DNA of 64,000 bases, taken from the NCBI RefSeq assembly GCF_037975245.1, contig NC_092568.1, positions 33,202,501 to 33,266,500 of the forward strand. The letters run 5' to 3'. Below the pieces are notes generated by a model. It was not told where the DNA came from and ran no database searches. It saw only the letters and a program-made list of their open reading frames with translations. Below, piece by piece: positions 34,001 through 46,130 of the stretch; within the stretch, counting starts at the first letter, position 1, and each line of letters begins with the position of its first letter. Position numbers and translations under genes: made by a program. Source of the DNA: Apostichopus japonicus. Its lineage: Eukaryota > Echinodermata > Holothuroidea > Aspidochirotida > Stichopodidae.

Positions 34001-35034
34001 AATATGAAATTCAAGCAAAGAATTGTTTGCAAGAACTGTTGTTTATGGAGAAGGATAGCGGTCAGATGTATGTGAAGGTCTTGCATTTGGTTTCACTGAA
34101 GCATCCTAACTACATTTGAAATTGAATTTCAATCATCGGTTCACCTCATTTGATTTGACGTGGGTACCCAAAAGTAGTAGCATTATCCGCCCATTGACCT
34201 CGCAATACCATTCATATCAATCTTGTACACGCATATATAGACTTTTGGGGTCCACAGTCGTGGGGTACAGACTGTTATATTTTTACATAAAATTATTAAA
34301 CTACTGACCCCCTTTCGTGAGGACATGTCCACATGTCCCATATTAGCGAAACAGCACAAACAACATTGCTTATGTCCTCTCATACATCAACCATCCACAA
34401 TATCGGCTCTGTGAAGTGAATGTGTTGTACATCAGTAATAACGCTATAAAGTCTAAACAACGTTATCGAGGTTGAGCTCTGGTTTGGATTAATGCTGTAG
34501 TTTTGCGATACCAAAGTGATACATTGAACCCAAAGGTAGGACCCTCTATGCTACTGATCGGTAAGAGCAGGATAAGGGCCAGAGATAAGTCTTGTCCCAG
34601 TGGATGAACCAGAGACAGTGCCTTGTGAAAGAGGATCAGTGCTGTACGAAAAAAGCTTGGTTGATGAAAGATGGCTGACTGGATGGTTGAGATGAGAAAT
34701 TCACTTCAGTTGGCAAAGTAAATAATGAATAATGATGCTATTTTACCCTGTAATGGCTAGCTGAGGTATTAAAACCTCTGCTACAGACCCGTCTTGGAAT
34801 ATTAATCCTTATACCTGTTTGTACAGAATATCTGTTCCACACTTGTCACTAACCTGACCAATTTGAGGCCCTCATTACAGAGTTTCTTTCAAGTATTTGT
34901 CTAAATATGAAACAGCTTGAAATAATTTAATAGGAATCGCCAAGTAGTGCGTTGAGATGGATGAAGAATCCTCAATAACAGTATGCAGAATGATTATGAA
35001 AGCCCGCAACTTCTCTCCAGAGACTGCTCGAGGT
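31073..35034. other. Intergenic and 3' flank of the CHP1-type gene
   Basis: No credible ORF. It holds a poly-C run (31163-31176), a T-rich tract (32740-32775), and G/C-rich simple sequence near 33090 and 33600-33660. A minus-strand AATAAA at 33960-33955, about 1.1 kb after the CHP1-type stop codon, is a possible polyadenylation signal, but a single hexamer is weak evidence. Confidence 0.4.
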
Positions 35035-38000
35035 TCAGTCCAGAAATCGTATACTCATAGTCTGCTCAGCTTCGACCCTTGTTAGTGCCTGCACAGTAAT
35101 TACAAGGAATGAAAAAGTGAAATTAATTAATCTGCACTTTACTAGCACTAACAATAATGCTGACATACTCCTAAAATCAGTAGTAGTAGTATATTATATA
35201 CTGTATGGCTGTACATACTTTCCTCTGTCAGTAGAAGTGGTAATATATTATATTCTGTATGGCTGTACATACTTTCCTCAGTCAGTAGTATAGTAACATA
35301 TTATAAACTGTATGGCTGTACATACTTTCCTCAGTCAGTAGTATAGTAACATATTATATTCTGTATGGCTGTACATACTTTCCTCAGTCAGTAGTATAGT
35401 AACATATTATAAACTGTATGGCTGATTGGCTGTACATACTTTCCTCAGTCAGTAGTATAGTAATTTATTATATATTGTATGGCTTTTTCTTCTTACAGTG
35501 TCGGGAGGCTTCTAAGTTGAGAGACCTACACGAATATAATATCAGATTTGAAGTAAAAATACTCAATCCAGCGTACAGTAAGTCTGACTGATATGTTTTA
35601 AGCCACACATCGATAACGCTTATCCTCTGTAGTTTTCAGTTTTGTTGAGATAAACTAAAACTCTAAGACATTTTGTTTTTAATTTTACAGATTTACTTGA
35701 ATGCTCACAAAAAAAGAGAGGACAGATCTGGGGAAATTCAAATGCATAGTAATGCATAGTATAAACCCTTAGCATACTGCCATAGTGTGTATGTATGTAT
35801 GTTTTTTAGATCCTCCTGCAAGCAGGAACTCGCGAAGAAGTCATCATTTGCTTATCAAAGCCACAAGCTGACCGAATTCAGTTCTTACATTCATATTTTA
35901 ATGTCCATGATTATGAATTGTCAACAACTCTGTAACTGGACGACATACATTAATCTTGAAGTGACTCAAACTCGGGACCTTATAATTGAATGGAAGATTG
36001 TTTGCATACCTGTTCAAAGTCATCAAATGATAGCATTCCTGTACCATTCTGATCGGCTTCATTCATGGTCCGCAGGGCGATGGCTTTCAGCTGCTCCTCG
36101 GTAATGTTACATCCCACCATCATCTTTAGTATGACCAGGAGGTCCTCACCGGAGACGGTCCCGTTATTCTCCAAGTCGTAAATAGAAAACGCAACTGGAG
36201 AAAGAAAACAAAATTGTTCAATGTAGAATACCACATGGCCCATTATTTACAATTTACATTTTTGGATGAAAAACAGTTGTTTTATTCCAGAATAATGGGC
36301 TCAAAGTTTTCAAACGTACTGGAGAAATAAGTTTCGCACCTTGAAAGGATATCAGCAAAACCTACTTTGTATTGGTCTTACTGCGAAGGTTTGAAAAATA
36401 AATGAATTGTGGACAAATGTAAGAACCAAGCATGCATCTTATTTTTTAGTTAACTTTGAAGAGATAGGAAAACACAGTTAAAAGGCTACCTTACGGAGAC
36501 TAAATAATAGACAATTTTAAAAGTACTGTATTACCAGCAAATATTATTGGACTGCTCTCAAAAGCCTATACAGTAACTGGTGTGGTGTGGTGTTATTCAG
36601 GAAAATGTCAAGTGAGAACTTGATTTTAGTCTGTACAATTTTTAAGGTATTTACATTTTGTAACAAGTGGCTGAAACAGTGAAATTCTAGGCCTGAATAT
36701 CTCCAGGAAAACACTAATATTTACTATAGATCTACCAACAGTCTATCACAACATATGCATACGACTACATGAACAGACTAGCATACAAATATTGGGAAGC
36801 AGGTTGAAGGCCCCTAATTGTGTCTCTTATAAAATATTATGATTTCATCTGTACAACAACGGCACCTTAGCACCTTAATAGCACTGAACTTATTTTCCAA
36901 AGCATTTTGCTATGTAATCATGGATGAATTATTCCCTGGACAAGCTTGCTATCTGGTTAGAAGGAATAACTTGCTAGAAAGGACTTAATAGGATTATGAT
37001 AGACTTTGTAGATATTATTGGATAATAACAATGACAGGAACAGCTTGTTCAATAGTACGACTGTAGCTTACTACTGTAGGACTAGATACAACTACACTAG
37101 GTAAGGCTTGTCAGTATTAGAGGAGAGAGATAGGCCTCGATTGAAATAGTTTTGATGGCAATAGAGCCAAGAAGTTGCCATAGTAATTTACAGACACCTT
37201 CAACTACTGATAACCTTGAACAAGCTACATAAGTGAAACAGGATTACATTATTTAGAGTATGGAGCACAACCAGTTGCTTTGAGCATACACGGCTTATGT
37301 CTTGATAGACAATCAATTTTGTTGCTTGTTCAAACTGTACTAAAGGAATGTCCAGGTTGGTCATGAGAAAGCTGGAAAACTTTTTTTTTCTTCAAAATCA
37401 GCGCTATACTATCACTTCATACAGAGGAAAAACATTACATTGAAACAAACGATATCTTGCAAACTAACATTTCAATTTAGATGCTCTTGAGTTAACGTCA
37501 TTGTCTACTTCATTCTTCCTCTGTGGTCTAAATATCGCTAACGTCTTCACAAATTGTCTAAAGTTGATGGTGTCTGACTCTCGGCTGCAGTTAGCAAAGA
37601 ACGCTTCTACAATTCTGGAGCCCAAAGGGTTAATAGCCAGCTCTGGTATTCTCATCAAGTCAGTTGGGCTGTGGAAATGATAAAAAAAAAATAAAAAAAT
37701 TTTAAGAACACAAACACCATTGAAAAATACAGGTTTCTAAGTTGGAAAGTGAAGACACATTTTTTTTTTAATTGTATATTTTGCAGCTCCCACTAGGCAA
37801 TCATTCAACGGTGATAATAATAAGTGTTTAAAAGCAAAATAATATACTTATTCAAAATAATAACCTATTTAAAAGAGAAATTTGAAGGGGGAAATGAAAT
37901 GATGAGGAAGCAGCACTAAGGCATAATCTCTAAACACACGTCATAGGTAAAGTCACATGCAAAGGTACAGTACATCATACAGGGTAATGCACTGTAACAT

Positions 38001-39558
38001 AAATTGAACATTATCATGTTATTTTCCAAGTAATTCTGTAAAGGAATAACTCTCACCACAATTTCCCAGCTTCACTCTTATCTAGGCTAATGAACCGGCT
38101 ATAGAGACGACTTATCTGGTTTGGTGTAACTGTTGAAAGAATATAGAACAACTGAAATATGTAAAAAATATTAAATATGTCAAATAGCTTTAATCGCACT
38201 GAGCAAAAGTGGTTTATAGCCAATGAGACCCTGACCATTTAATTACATAATTAGTACAGTAGCATGATGGGCTCATAATTGAAGCACTTAAGGATTTGAT
38301 CAACGATGTCTCTCAAGGAAAAATCCAAATCACTCAATTGTATGCATTTTTAATATGTGTAGTTTCTCAGAAATGTAATGATAAAAATATTTATTGTTCT
38401 GTGCCTACCCAAAGTGTAAATGAGCAAAATTTGACCACAAAATGTCTGCCATGTCAAGTTCTTTCATAGCCCGAAATTGACGCATTCGTCGATAAGCTAA
38501 TTGTAACGTATGTGTAACTGTAAGTATACATCCATTAACTCTGGATGCTGTTTGCTTTTCTATGAGCCTCTAAGCTTAGACAGGTCAGGTCCCAGAGAGT
38601 AGTGGTATCATGTTGTCAAGGTCATTTTGGTTATTTTTATGGAGTAAGATTTCCAAATGCCAAAAATGCATGCAAAACTGGGAGGGGTGTTAAATGCTAA
38701 AATAAAACCACAACTTGATCAGCACATTGCTGAAATGGATTAAAACGCATGACATATGTAACTCTGCTTCGCTGCATAAAGGTTAGGTTGCCTACTATAT
38801 CGATGCTAGTAACATTTGAAGGTGCGTCAATTACGAAGGTGCGTCAATTATGAAGCCTTTACTATACTACAGTAGTATTGTTGTCACTCTTCCTAAAGTT
38901 GAAACATCATTTGTTACTGAACTTTATTAAAACTAAAAATCATGTTTATCACAAATAAACACCCCAATAATGCAAATCAATGTTTACCAAAGCAACTTCT
39001 CATTAATTACTGGTTAGGATTAAATGGTATTGGAAATAACGTTAAATTGCAAAAATCTTAATTATTCCGTAGCAGAGTGAGCTGATGGAAGGTCATATTT
39101 AGCAAATACCTTTTGAGACTAGTTGTTGAATCCATGACTCTAAAGATGAACGCGAAATTTGTTGCTTGTGTTGGCTACATTGTTTTTCGCTATTGACATT
39201 GTGTATTGCAGTCATACCATGTGCTTGCCCATGCATTTGATAACTGTTTTGTTCCACAAGTTTATCTTGGTTGGGGAACCATGTTATGTGTGAAAGTTTT
39301 CATTTGCTGATTTTGTGATTATATACAAGCCTACAAAGGTAACAACAAAGGTTACAGCGTTAGGAAACGATTATGTAGTGTTTGCAATGGAACAAACCTG
39401 TCCGTAATAACTTACAGTAGGCCTAAGATGGTCTAACGTTAGTCTGGCTCAAGAGTCAAACCTCCATTTATAAATAAAATGTCATGCTTACAGCCTGTTT
39501 CTTTGCTTATCTGGATAATTTCTTCTTCTTGAAGGAGTAGAGATGTCTTGGACCCCAT
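35035..39558 (-). CDS. CHP1: Calcineurin B homologous protein, CHP1 family (five coding exons)
   Basis: CHP1 is a myristoylated EF-hand protein that binds the tail of plasma-membrane Na+/H+ exchangers and supports their activity and trafficking. The minus-strand coding exons are 39492-39558, 38057-38129, 37469-37668, 36010-36194 and 35035-35088, all with GT-AG introns. Phases agree at every junction and give 579 bases, 192 residues (vertebrate CHP1 is about 195). It starts MGSKTS, a myristoylation-type N-terminus. Family landmarks are ISRLYSRFISLDK, RIPELAINPLG, FRQFVKTLAIFRP, ILKMMVG and the C-terminal MSIRFLD. EF-hands 1-2 are degenerate, as in the family. Loops 3 (residues 120-131) and 4 (161-172) end in Asp rather than the usual Glu, and loop 4 has Thr at position 5, so calcium binding may be weaker. 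The last exon is short (17 codons plus stop) and was found by its EQTMSIRFLD ending. Family is very sure; the symbol is by homology. Confidence 0.93.
35190..35486. repeat. Minisatellite of about 59 bp in the last intron of the CHP1-type gene
   Basis: About five copies of a unit containing GTATGGCTGTACATACTTTC and CTCAGTCAGTAGTATAGTAA. Units ending ATTCTG and AAACTG alternate, suggesting a dimeric repeat. The copies contain GGCTGTACATACTTTCC, which is partly self-complementary around TGTACA. Confidence 0.85.
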
Positions 39559-40018
39559 GTTTTTCTCTACGCAATCGATCAACGTTAGCTTATCTGGTAT
39601 TTCCTTTGGTATTCAACCGGTTACCTGTATTCTGTAAGCCAACGCCGCAATACGTACGTAAATGGTAGTACTACCTCGGTTCTTACATTAACTTATGCAC
39701 ACGAACTAAGCCTCAGGCTTACAGTTAGGCCCAGGTCTTCTATCGGAGTTTGTGCACGGTCATAGAGCATATCCTGCTATATGTGTACGGTAAAGACAAT
39801 ACGAACTCAGCCAGAGCTGGTGTTAGTCACGAACTCACGGGGTGTCAGTGTTCAGATGTTTCACAATGATGTCATCATACACCATGAGTATACCACATGG
39901 AACGCAAGAATTCAGGTAGCAATTTGCTATATGATCAATTTTTGTTTCATATACACATTTATCCATCAAATGTTCCGGTTTTTATATTAGAAATTTCTAT
40001 TCTAATTCAAACATTTCT
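39559..40018. other. Upstream flank of the CHP1-type gene
   Basis: Expected to contain the 5' untranslated region and promoter of the minus-strand CHP1-type gene. I see no clear TATA box or CpG-rich island. No other gene is apparent. Confidence 0.35.
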
Positions 40019-40026
40019 CTTTAAAC

Positions 40027-40545
40027 CAGGGCTTCCCTAACTGGGGTGCATGAACCCCCAGGGGTGCGTGAGTCTATCCCAGGGGTTCGTGAGACGTTTC
40101 TGAAAGTCAAAACTAGAGTACTTTTTGTTGAACTAAATTCTGATATATCATATAATTTAGTAATGTACAAAAGTCGTTCCTATTGACAAACTTTTTTTCA
40201 CGTTCCATACGCATATGTTGCCATAGTACTAGTAGTACAGAACCGTGCATGTGATAAAAGAGAGGAGCATCCGTCTCATCGTGTGTGATGGGTGAGCGAT
40301 GCGTGATACAATTCGTGATCTGATCTTGAAGTTTCCAAATAAATATTTGTTCATCTCTTGTTTTTACATTACAATATTACACTATGAACTTGATCTTTAA
40401 CGGAGCACTGTTATAGTATAATAATGACTCAGATCAGGGAGATGTTCTGGCTCAGGTCGAGTCTCGAAAAGTTGGGGTTTCGTGGACAACTCTGACATCC
40501 GCAGGGGTTTCATGGGGGGGGGGGAATAAAGTTAGGGAAACCCTG
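40027..40545. mobile_element. hAT-type MITE with perfect 8-bp target duplication
   Basis: 519 bp. The left end is CAGGGCTTCCCTAACTGGGG. The right end is AGTTAGGGAAACCCTG, whose reverse complement is CAGGGTTTCCCTAACT (one mismatch to the left end). It is flanked by CTTTAAAC at 40019-40026 and again at 40546-40553. CAGGG ends with 8-bp duplications are the hAT signature. No transposase is encoded, so it depends on an autonomous relative. Near each end are variants of CAGGGGTTCGTGAG and CAGGGGTTTCATGGG. Confidence 0.92.
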
Positions 40546-40553
40546 CTTTAAAC

Positions 40554-43500
40554 CGAAGAGGGTTCGTGTGGAACTTTTGCCTGCATAACCTAGCCGAAGT
40601 TTTGAGAGAAAAAAGTCGATGATTTTTTATGTCTCTTTTGGCCCACCGTAAAATTTACCAAAAAAATGAAAAAAAAATTCAATAGGGAAGATCCCGGACC
40701 TTTATCGGCGCCGGTTTTCTCTGTACTAACCCCCCCCCCCCCCAACCCCCCCCCCCAACACACACACACGCCTATCTTTTTGATAGCGTCTAAGGCCACT
40801 GAATTGCCAGATTCATTATTAGGTAAAAAGCTACAGGAAAATAATAATAGCATTAATTTTTACATCTTCACAAAAGAGGAGTCTATTATGCTAAACTGAA
40901 ATTGCTTCATCAAGAATTGACAAGAAAATCTCTCCGTACAAATCCCTTATTATTCAGTCTTACTGTACTACGTTATAAGAAGAAAAAAGAACGGCAAACA
41001 AACAGATATAGTTAACTCAATATGGCGTCAGCCTGTAGTTGCCAAATAACGACCGTGATGATATTGCTCGATTACTTATTATGGACGTTTGTACACAGAA
41101 CGATCATTCAACGCAGTTTCATATGCGATACTTTATGTAACAAGTTAACAACATTTGATATCACTATACATTTGAACCATAAATGTCAAAGAGCGGTTTG
41201 TTTAGGAATAAGCCCTTATATGGCGAAGGTGGCTGCTGAATTTGTTTCTTACTTCACTTTTCTGCCTTTAATTTTTAATTTTCAATACATCAAGCTTTGT
41301 TTTAAAAGTCATCAGTATTGCCCCTAAATTTAGTCTGCTAAAAATTGGTAGAAGATTTTATTTTAAATGTCAGCTGGAGGATCTGAATTTCCAAATCATT
41401 CGCAGACTGAGAGGAGGGTTCTCTTATAACATAGCTTAATGCCAAAGAAAGGAACATATGCTCTGAAAGTGCAAGTAAAATGCTACTTCAAGCTTGAAGT
41501 TGTGTCACTGTGACCATTATTTGGAACTCTAGCATATTTGGGGGAAACACTGGTGGCCTTTAATCTTCATAAGTTGATTTGACAACGTTACATCCACTGT
41601 GCATCCGTCATAGTTACCAGCGGTTTGACCTGTAATGACTCAAATTCATCAATTCCTTGACCTGGCACCCTACAGAATATCCTGACAAAATTTAGCCCCA
41701 GTCAGGAGTCTCGACCTTCGTTAGTGGTGTTGGACAAATAGGCTTACCATACAATGTCAAATCACTCTTAAAGAGAACTGCAGGGAGTGTACAAGTATAG
41801 TACACTGTCTGAAAAATTGAAAATATCCACCACATAAAACAGAGACATTAATAGTTGAACAGCGCCCCGTTCTGCCAATGACGCTACAAAAGTATAACAT
41901 ATAGGGCAGAACACACTAATTCTGTTACAAAACAGTCCCGCAATACAGCCACCATGAGACCCTTACTTGAATTTTGGTGAGTGATATTTCTTTAATTCCT
42001 AACAAATTGCTTTCGTGGGCTGGGGGGGGGGGGTAGGGATCGACCAGTTTAATTTCCCATGTCCCTTCGATCGAGTACTCCCCCCCCCCCCCACTTTCTC
42101 ATGTCTGATGATATCATGCACCAATAATAACCTTAATGATAAAAGGTTTTATCAAACTAGGCCTATAGTCTATACTTTGTTTCTGCTATTAACCACTAAT
42201 CTTGTAATTGATTACGACAGCGCAGAGGTCCGCCATCTTGTCGACGTCGATCATGTGTAGATATTGGCCTAATGGTTCATTAAACTCAACTGGAGAGAGT
42301 GAGTTCTTTTTTTTTAACTGTCTCTATTCCATCATTGCATATCGACAATAAAGGTTGACATTATTCGGATGATATCCGCATGCTTCATTAACACACAGCG
42401 AGATCTGATTGACCTCTTTATGAACTCTTGATGTATATGCACAAGTGACCGATTTGACATCATATCGATATATGCTAGTCTATACTCCTGATTAATAGCT
42501 AACAACTGGCAGTAATTACCTCGCATAGTCTTCTCATTGTCGACCGGTCATGACTCGATATTAAATTAGAATACACACCTTAAAAAAAAAAAAAAAAGAA
42601 CAATCCTTCATAGTCTTGGATGGGTTACATATTTACACGTAGAAGTTTTCATTCTTCCAATACCGCATTTAGTTACAGTAGTTATATGGTAACGTTCGTT
42701 ATAAAGGATTCTATTAAGCAAACTCGTATAATTATTATATTAGTCTACGGATATTAAATCAAGGTTTTTTTTTTATGCCCTCCTACATTCCAAGAATAGT
42801 TTGGACACGATGAAATATGCTTGCAGACATTTTTAGACACAAACTTTTTGGCATCATGAATACAGCTCCCTCACTACGATCCAACGTTTTTTCCCCTCTG
42901 TTTAAATCTCGCTGTTTCGGAGTGTGCGGAATGCATGTCGACAGCGAGCTCAGTAAGTTTCTCGCAGGGTAGCCTTTTAAATCTGGTCAAGTGTTGGCGT
43001 CGCACTACAGTGTTTATCACTGTGACTTGCGGTCGGAGTGTCATAGTTTAATTCATGATCAGTTCACATGAGAAGGGTGCGGAAAAGGGGACGTGATTTC
43101 TTCAGCCGCGAAAGACCGACCTGCTTGAACTTTTGATTCGAAACATATAAAGACAACGATTAGCCTACTTGTCAGAGATGTGATGTTTATTTGGGATCAA
43201 TTTATTTGAGGTTTCTGTCTGAATACAGAGAGAAAGAGGATTATTTGAGGATTAATAGATTACTTCCGTAAGTATACTGATTTAGTTTTCCTATATTTCG
43301 TGGATATACTTTGAATATTCCAGAGCTGCCAGATATTACGTATGAGAATGATGTCGATTCATTTTACTAATTTTTGAGTCACGAAAACCAGGTTATTGTA
43401 CAAAAACTGTGTCTATATATATAAATATATATATATGTGTGTGTATATAATATCTGTGTATCAGGTCGCTCTTGATATGTTAACAACATTCAGACATTTA

Positions 43501-43608
43501 TAGTTATATATTAATATATATTTCCAATGGGCTTTCGATAGACTGAACCGACACAACTAATGTAACATATACATAAAGAAATTACGCCGTTGCTCGAGGT
43601 TCAGAGTG

Positions 43609-43645
<37 letters not shown>

Positions 43646-45790
43646 TTTTTATTGTAAAAAAGAATGATGCCGAAAGGTTCATGCAATCTCAAACTAAGAA
43701 GTAATTATAGGATGAGTTTAATAGATGTGATCTCCATCATGTAAGTATTTGGCACCGTGGTTGAGTGACATGTCAGAGGGTCTTGTTTTAGGTGAGATGG
43801 TGTGGGGTGGGGTGGAAGAGGGAACTGTAAACAAAGTCTCATATCGGTTTGTTAATGTTATATACTTTTTTGAACGGTGACGTATATACTTTAGGCAGAG
43901 TTACCCCTCCTCTTTACCCTTCTCTCTCATGCATTGTTTACACATAGACATACTAAAGGCCTGTAACTGGCATGTTGTAATCAAAAATATTATATATTAC
44001 GAGATATAAGTTGAGTTTAAAATATGAATCAAAATATCATTACGTGTGTCAATTTAAAAATGAAAGGTAAGAAAATTTGAATCCATCCACTGTGGATGTA
44101 TTCCGAGGATTGGTCTATTCGTTATCGATATTTACAAACTTTCATTCAATATTTTATTACGTGGCACATGATATAGGAACCATCCATTGATGCAAATAAA
44201 CATGCATAATTATATTAGCCGAATAACATTTACCTAACTTACGTGTTGAATCATTTTATTTTGAAATAAAGTCAGTGATATTCATATAAGTAAATTTCAT
44301 CGTATGTCCGCGAACATCCATATATAATAGACTATATGGAAATGGTTCCGCATGACTAGTAATATATGTGGGCATTAACTCGATGCTATCGGACAGGAAG
44401 ATTTATGGAAACACGTAATCGAGTTTAATAAATTTTAGAAATTTTAAAATAACAGTCATGCACAGCGCATATAAATAATATAGAACGGTCCTGTAAAATG
44501 TAAGTATATAATTATCTGAGCCTCCGAGACTTTACGATCTGACCAAACTGACCTATAGAGGTATGCTGTAATAAATATGTATATCACTTATAACTTACTC
44601 GACTGCATTCTTCATATATTTACGACTAATTAAGAGAAGAATCTACATATAAATTCGCAGACAAATAGGCCTCTCAGTCAAAACAAGCAGTTAGCGAAGA
44701 CGACAATCTTCGCTTAATTTCACCCTACAGTCGTTCCATCAGTATTTACGACAACACTAAAACAGATTTTATTGCAATAACATGCCAACAAGAGTATATG
44801 TATTGTGTATTAGCCGACCCACATAAGCGTATATTACGTAATCCGTTACGATATGGGAATCTTGCCTAATAATAGAGCTATATGGCATTATTCGTTGTTA
44901 AGTACCTGTATACCTGGGGTAGGGGAAGGGGCAGGGGGAAGGGGATGGTTCCGACGGTGGGCGAAGATGTGTTGGGGTTGGGAGACTAATATATTCATGT
45001 GTTTGAAGAATCATTAGATAGATAATTTGCATTAGAAAGCAAGGTCTGATCAAACAAAATGGAAACATTCTTCCCCTTAGTTACTTGCAACTCCCCACCC
45101 CACCCCATTGCAGTTCTTCTCCATGCCAATGATGTTTATGCTGGCACAATGTGACTTATGTGAACACACGGTATATATATACTGGCTGTAATAGACCGTA
45201 CTACACTGATCACAACAGTTCCTCCACAAGTATGACTCGACTACATATATTTAACATAACGTATGATTTACATACTAACTATTTGCATTAATAGGAAGCG
45301 CGTTTATGATATACTTAAGCGCAGACCTATCAAAATGTTTGAATTATGACGTAATAAATCTTCCTACCAACATTTGGCGATAGATGCATTATACTTGAAA
45401 GCTTCTATGAAACGTTTTAATAAATTAGTGTTTAGTCATAAACTAGTAAGTTGATATAGAATAAACAATTGAGCACAAGTACAGTATGGAAATAAAGAAA
45501 ACACCAATTCGACTTGCGTACCAGTCTATACAAAATGAAAAGGTAAAATATTCATAGGCGACTTTTTGGCAAATACACACTGAATGGTTTCATAGCGTAT
45601 ATAATTCAGTCACTATTCTGCGTTTGAATACTGTTATTCATAATCACAATCAGGTAAATTCTGGAGGAAGAAGGAATTTGTGAGATGGATACTTTTGATA
45701 AATGAAAACTAAAAACGTTGGCTCCCTGAAAGTGTTCTTTATAACGTAAATGATCAATGAGTTGATTCATTATAGTAGAACCCCACCATA
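40554..45790. other. Non-coding stretch, no gene recognised
   Basis: Both strands lack protein-like ORFs. It contains poly-C/poly-G tracts (about 40730-40756, 42021-42031, 42080-42093), a (CA)n patch at 40757-40770, poly-A at 42583-42597, and a (TA)n run at 43613-43643. The rest is ordinary AT-rich DNA. Confidence 0.5.
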
Positions 45791-45796
45791 AGTCAT

Positions 45797-46130
45797 ATAT
45801 ATATATATATATCTACACATATATATATATATATATCTACACATATATATATATATATATATTTGATATATGTATAGGCTCTATATATATATGCTATATA
45901 TATGCTATATAAAGGCTATATATATAGGCTATATATATAACCGATATATATAACCGATTTATATAGCCTATATATATCCTATATAAAGCCTATATATAGC
46001 CTATATATGGGCTATATAGGCTATATATAGGATATATAGGCTATATATAGGCTACATGTGGCTATATAAAGGCTATATATAGGTTATTTATATTTATAAG
46101 CTATTTATAGGCTATCTATATATAGACATA
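45797..46130. repeat. TA-rich minisatellite built on GGCTATATA
   Basis: Starts with (TA)n runs separated by CTACACATATA, then many variants of TATATAGGCTATATA and its reverse complement TATATAGCC. Because the unit is nearly palindromic, both orientations intermix and the segment could fold back on itself extensively. Confidence 0.85.

Noticed and set aside
35501..35576. Plus-strand exon-like segment (TTCTTCTTACAG acceptor, 25 open codons, CA|GTAAGT donor) in the last CHP1-type intron
   Set aside because: The signals are attractive, but no partner exons were found, and it directly follows a minisatellite whose units also carry acceptor-like CCTCAG. Not strong enough to call.
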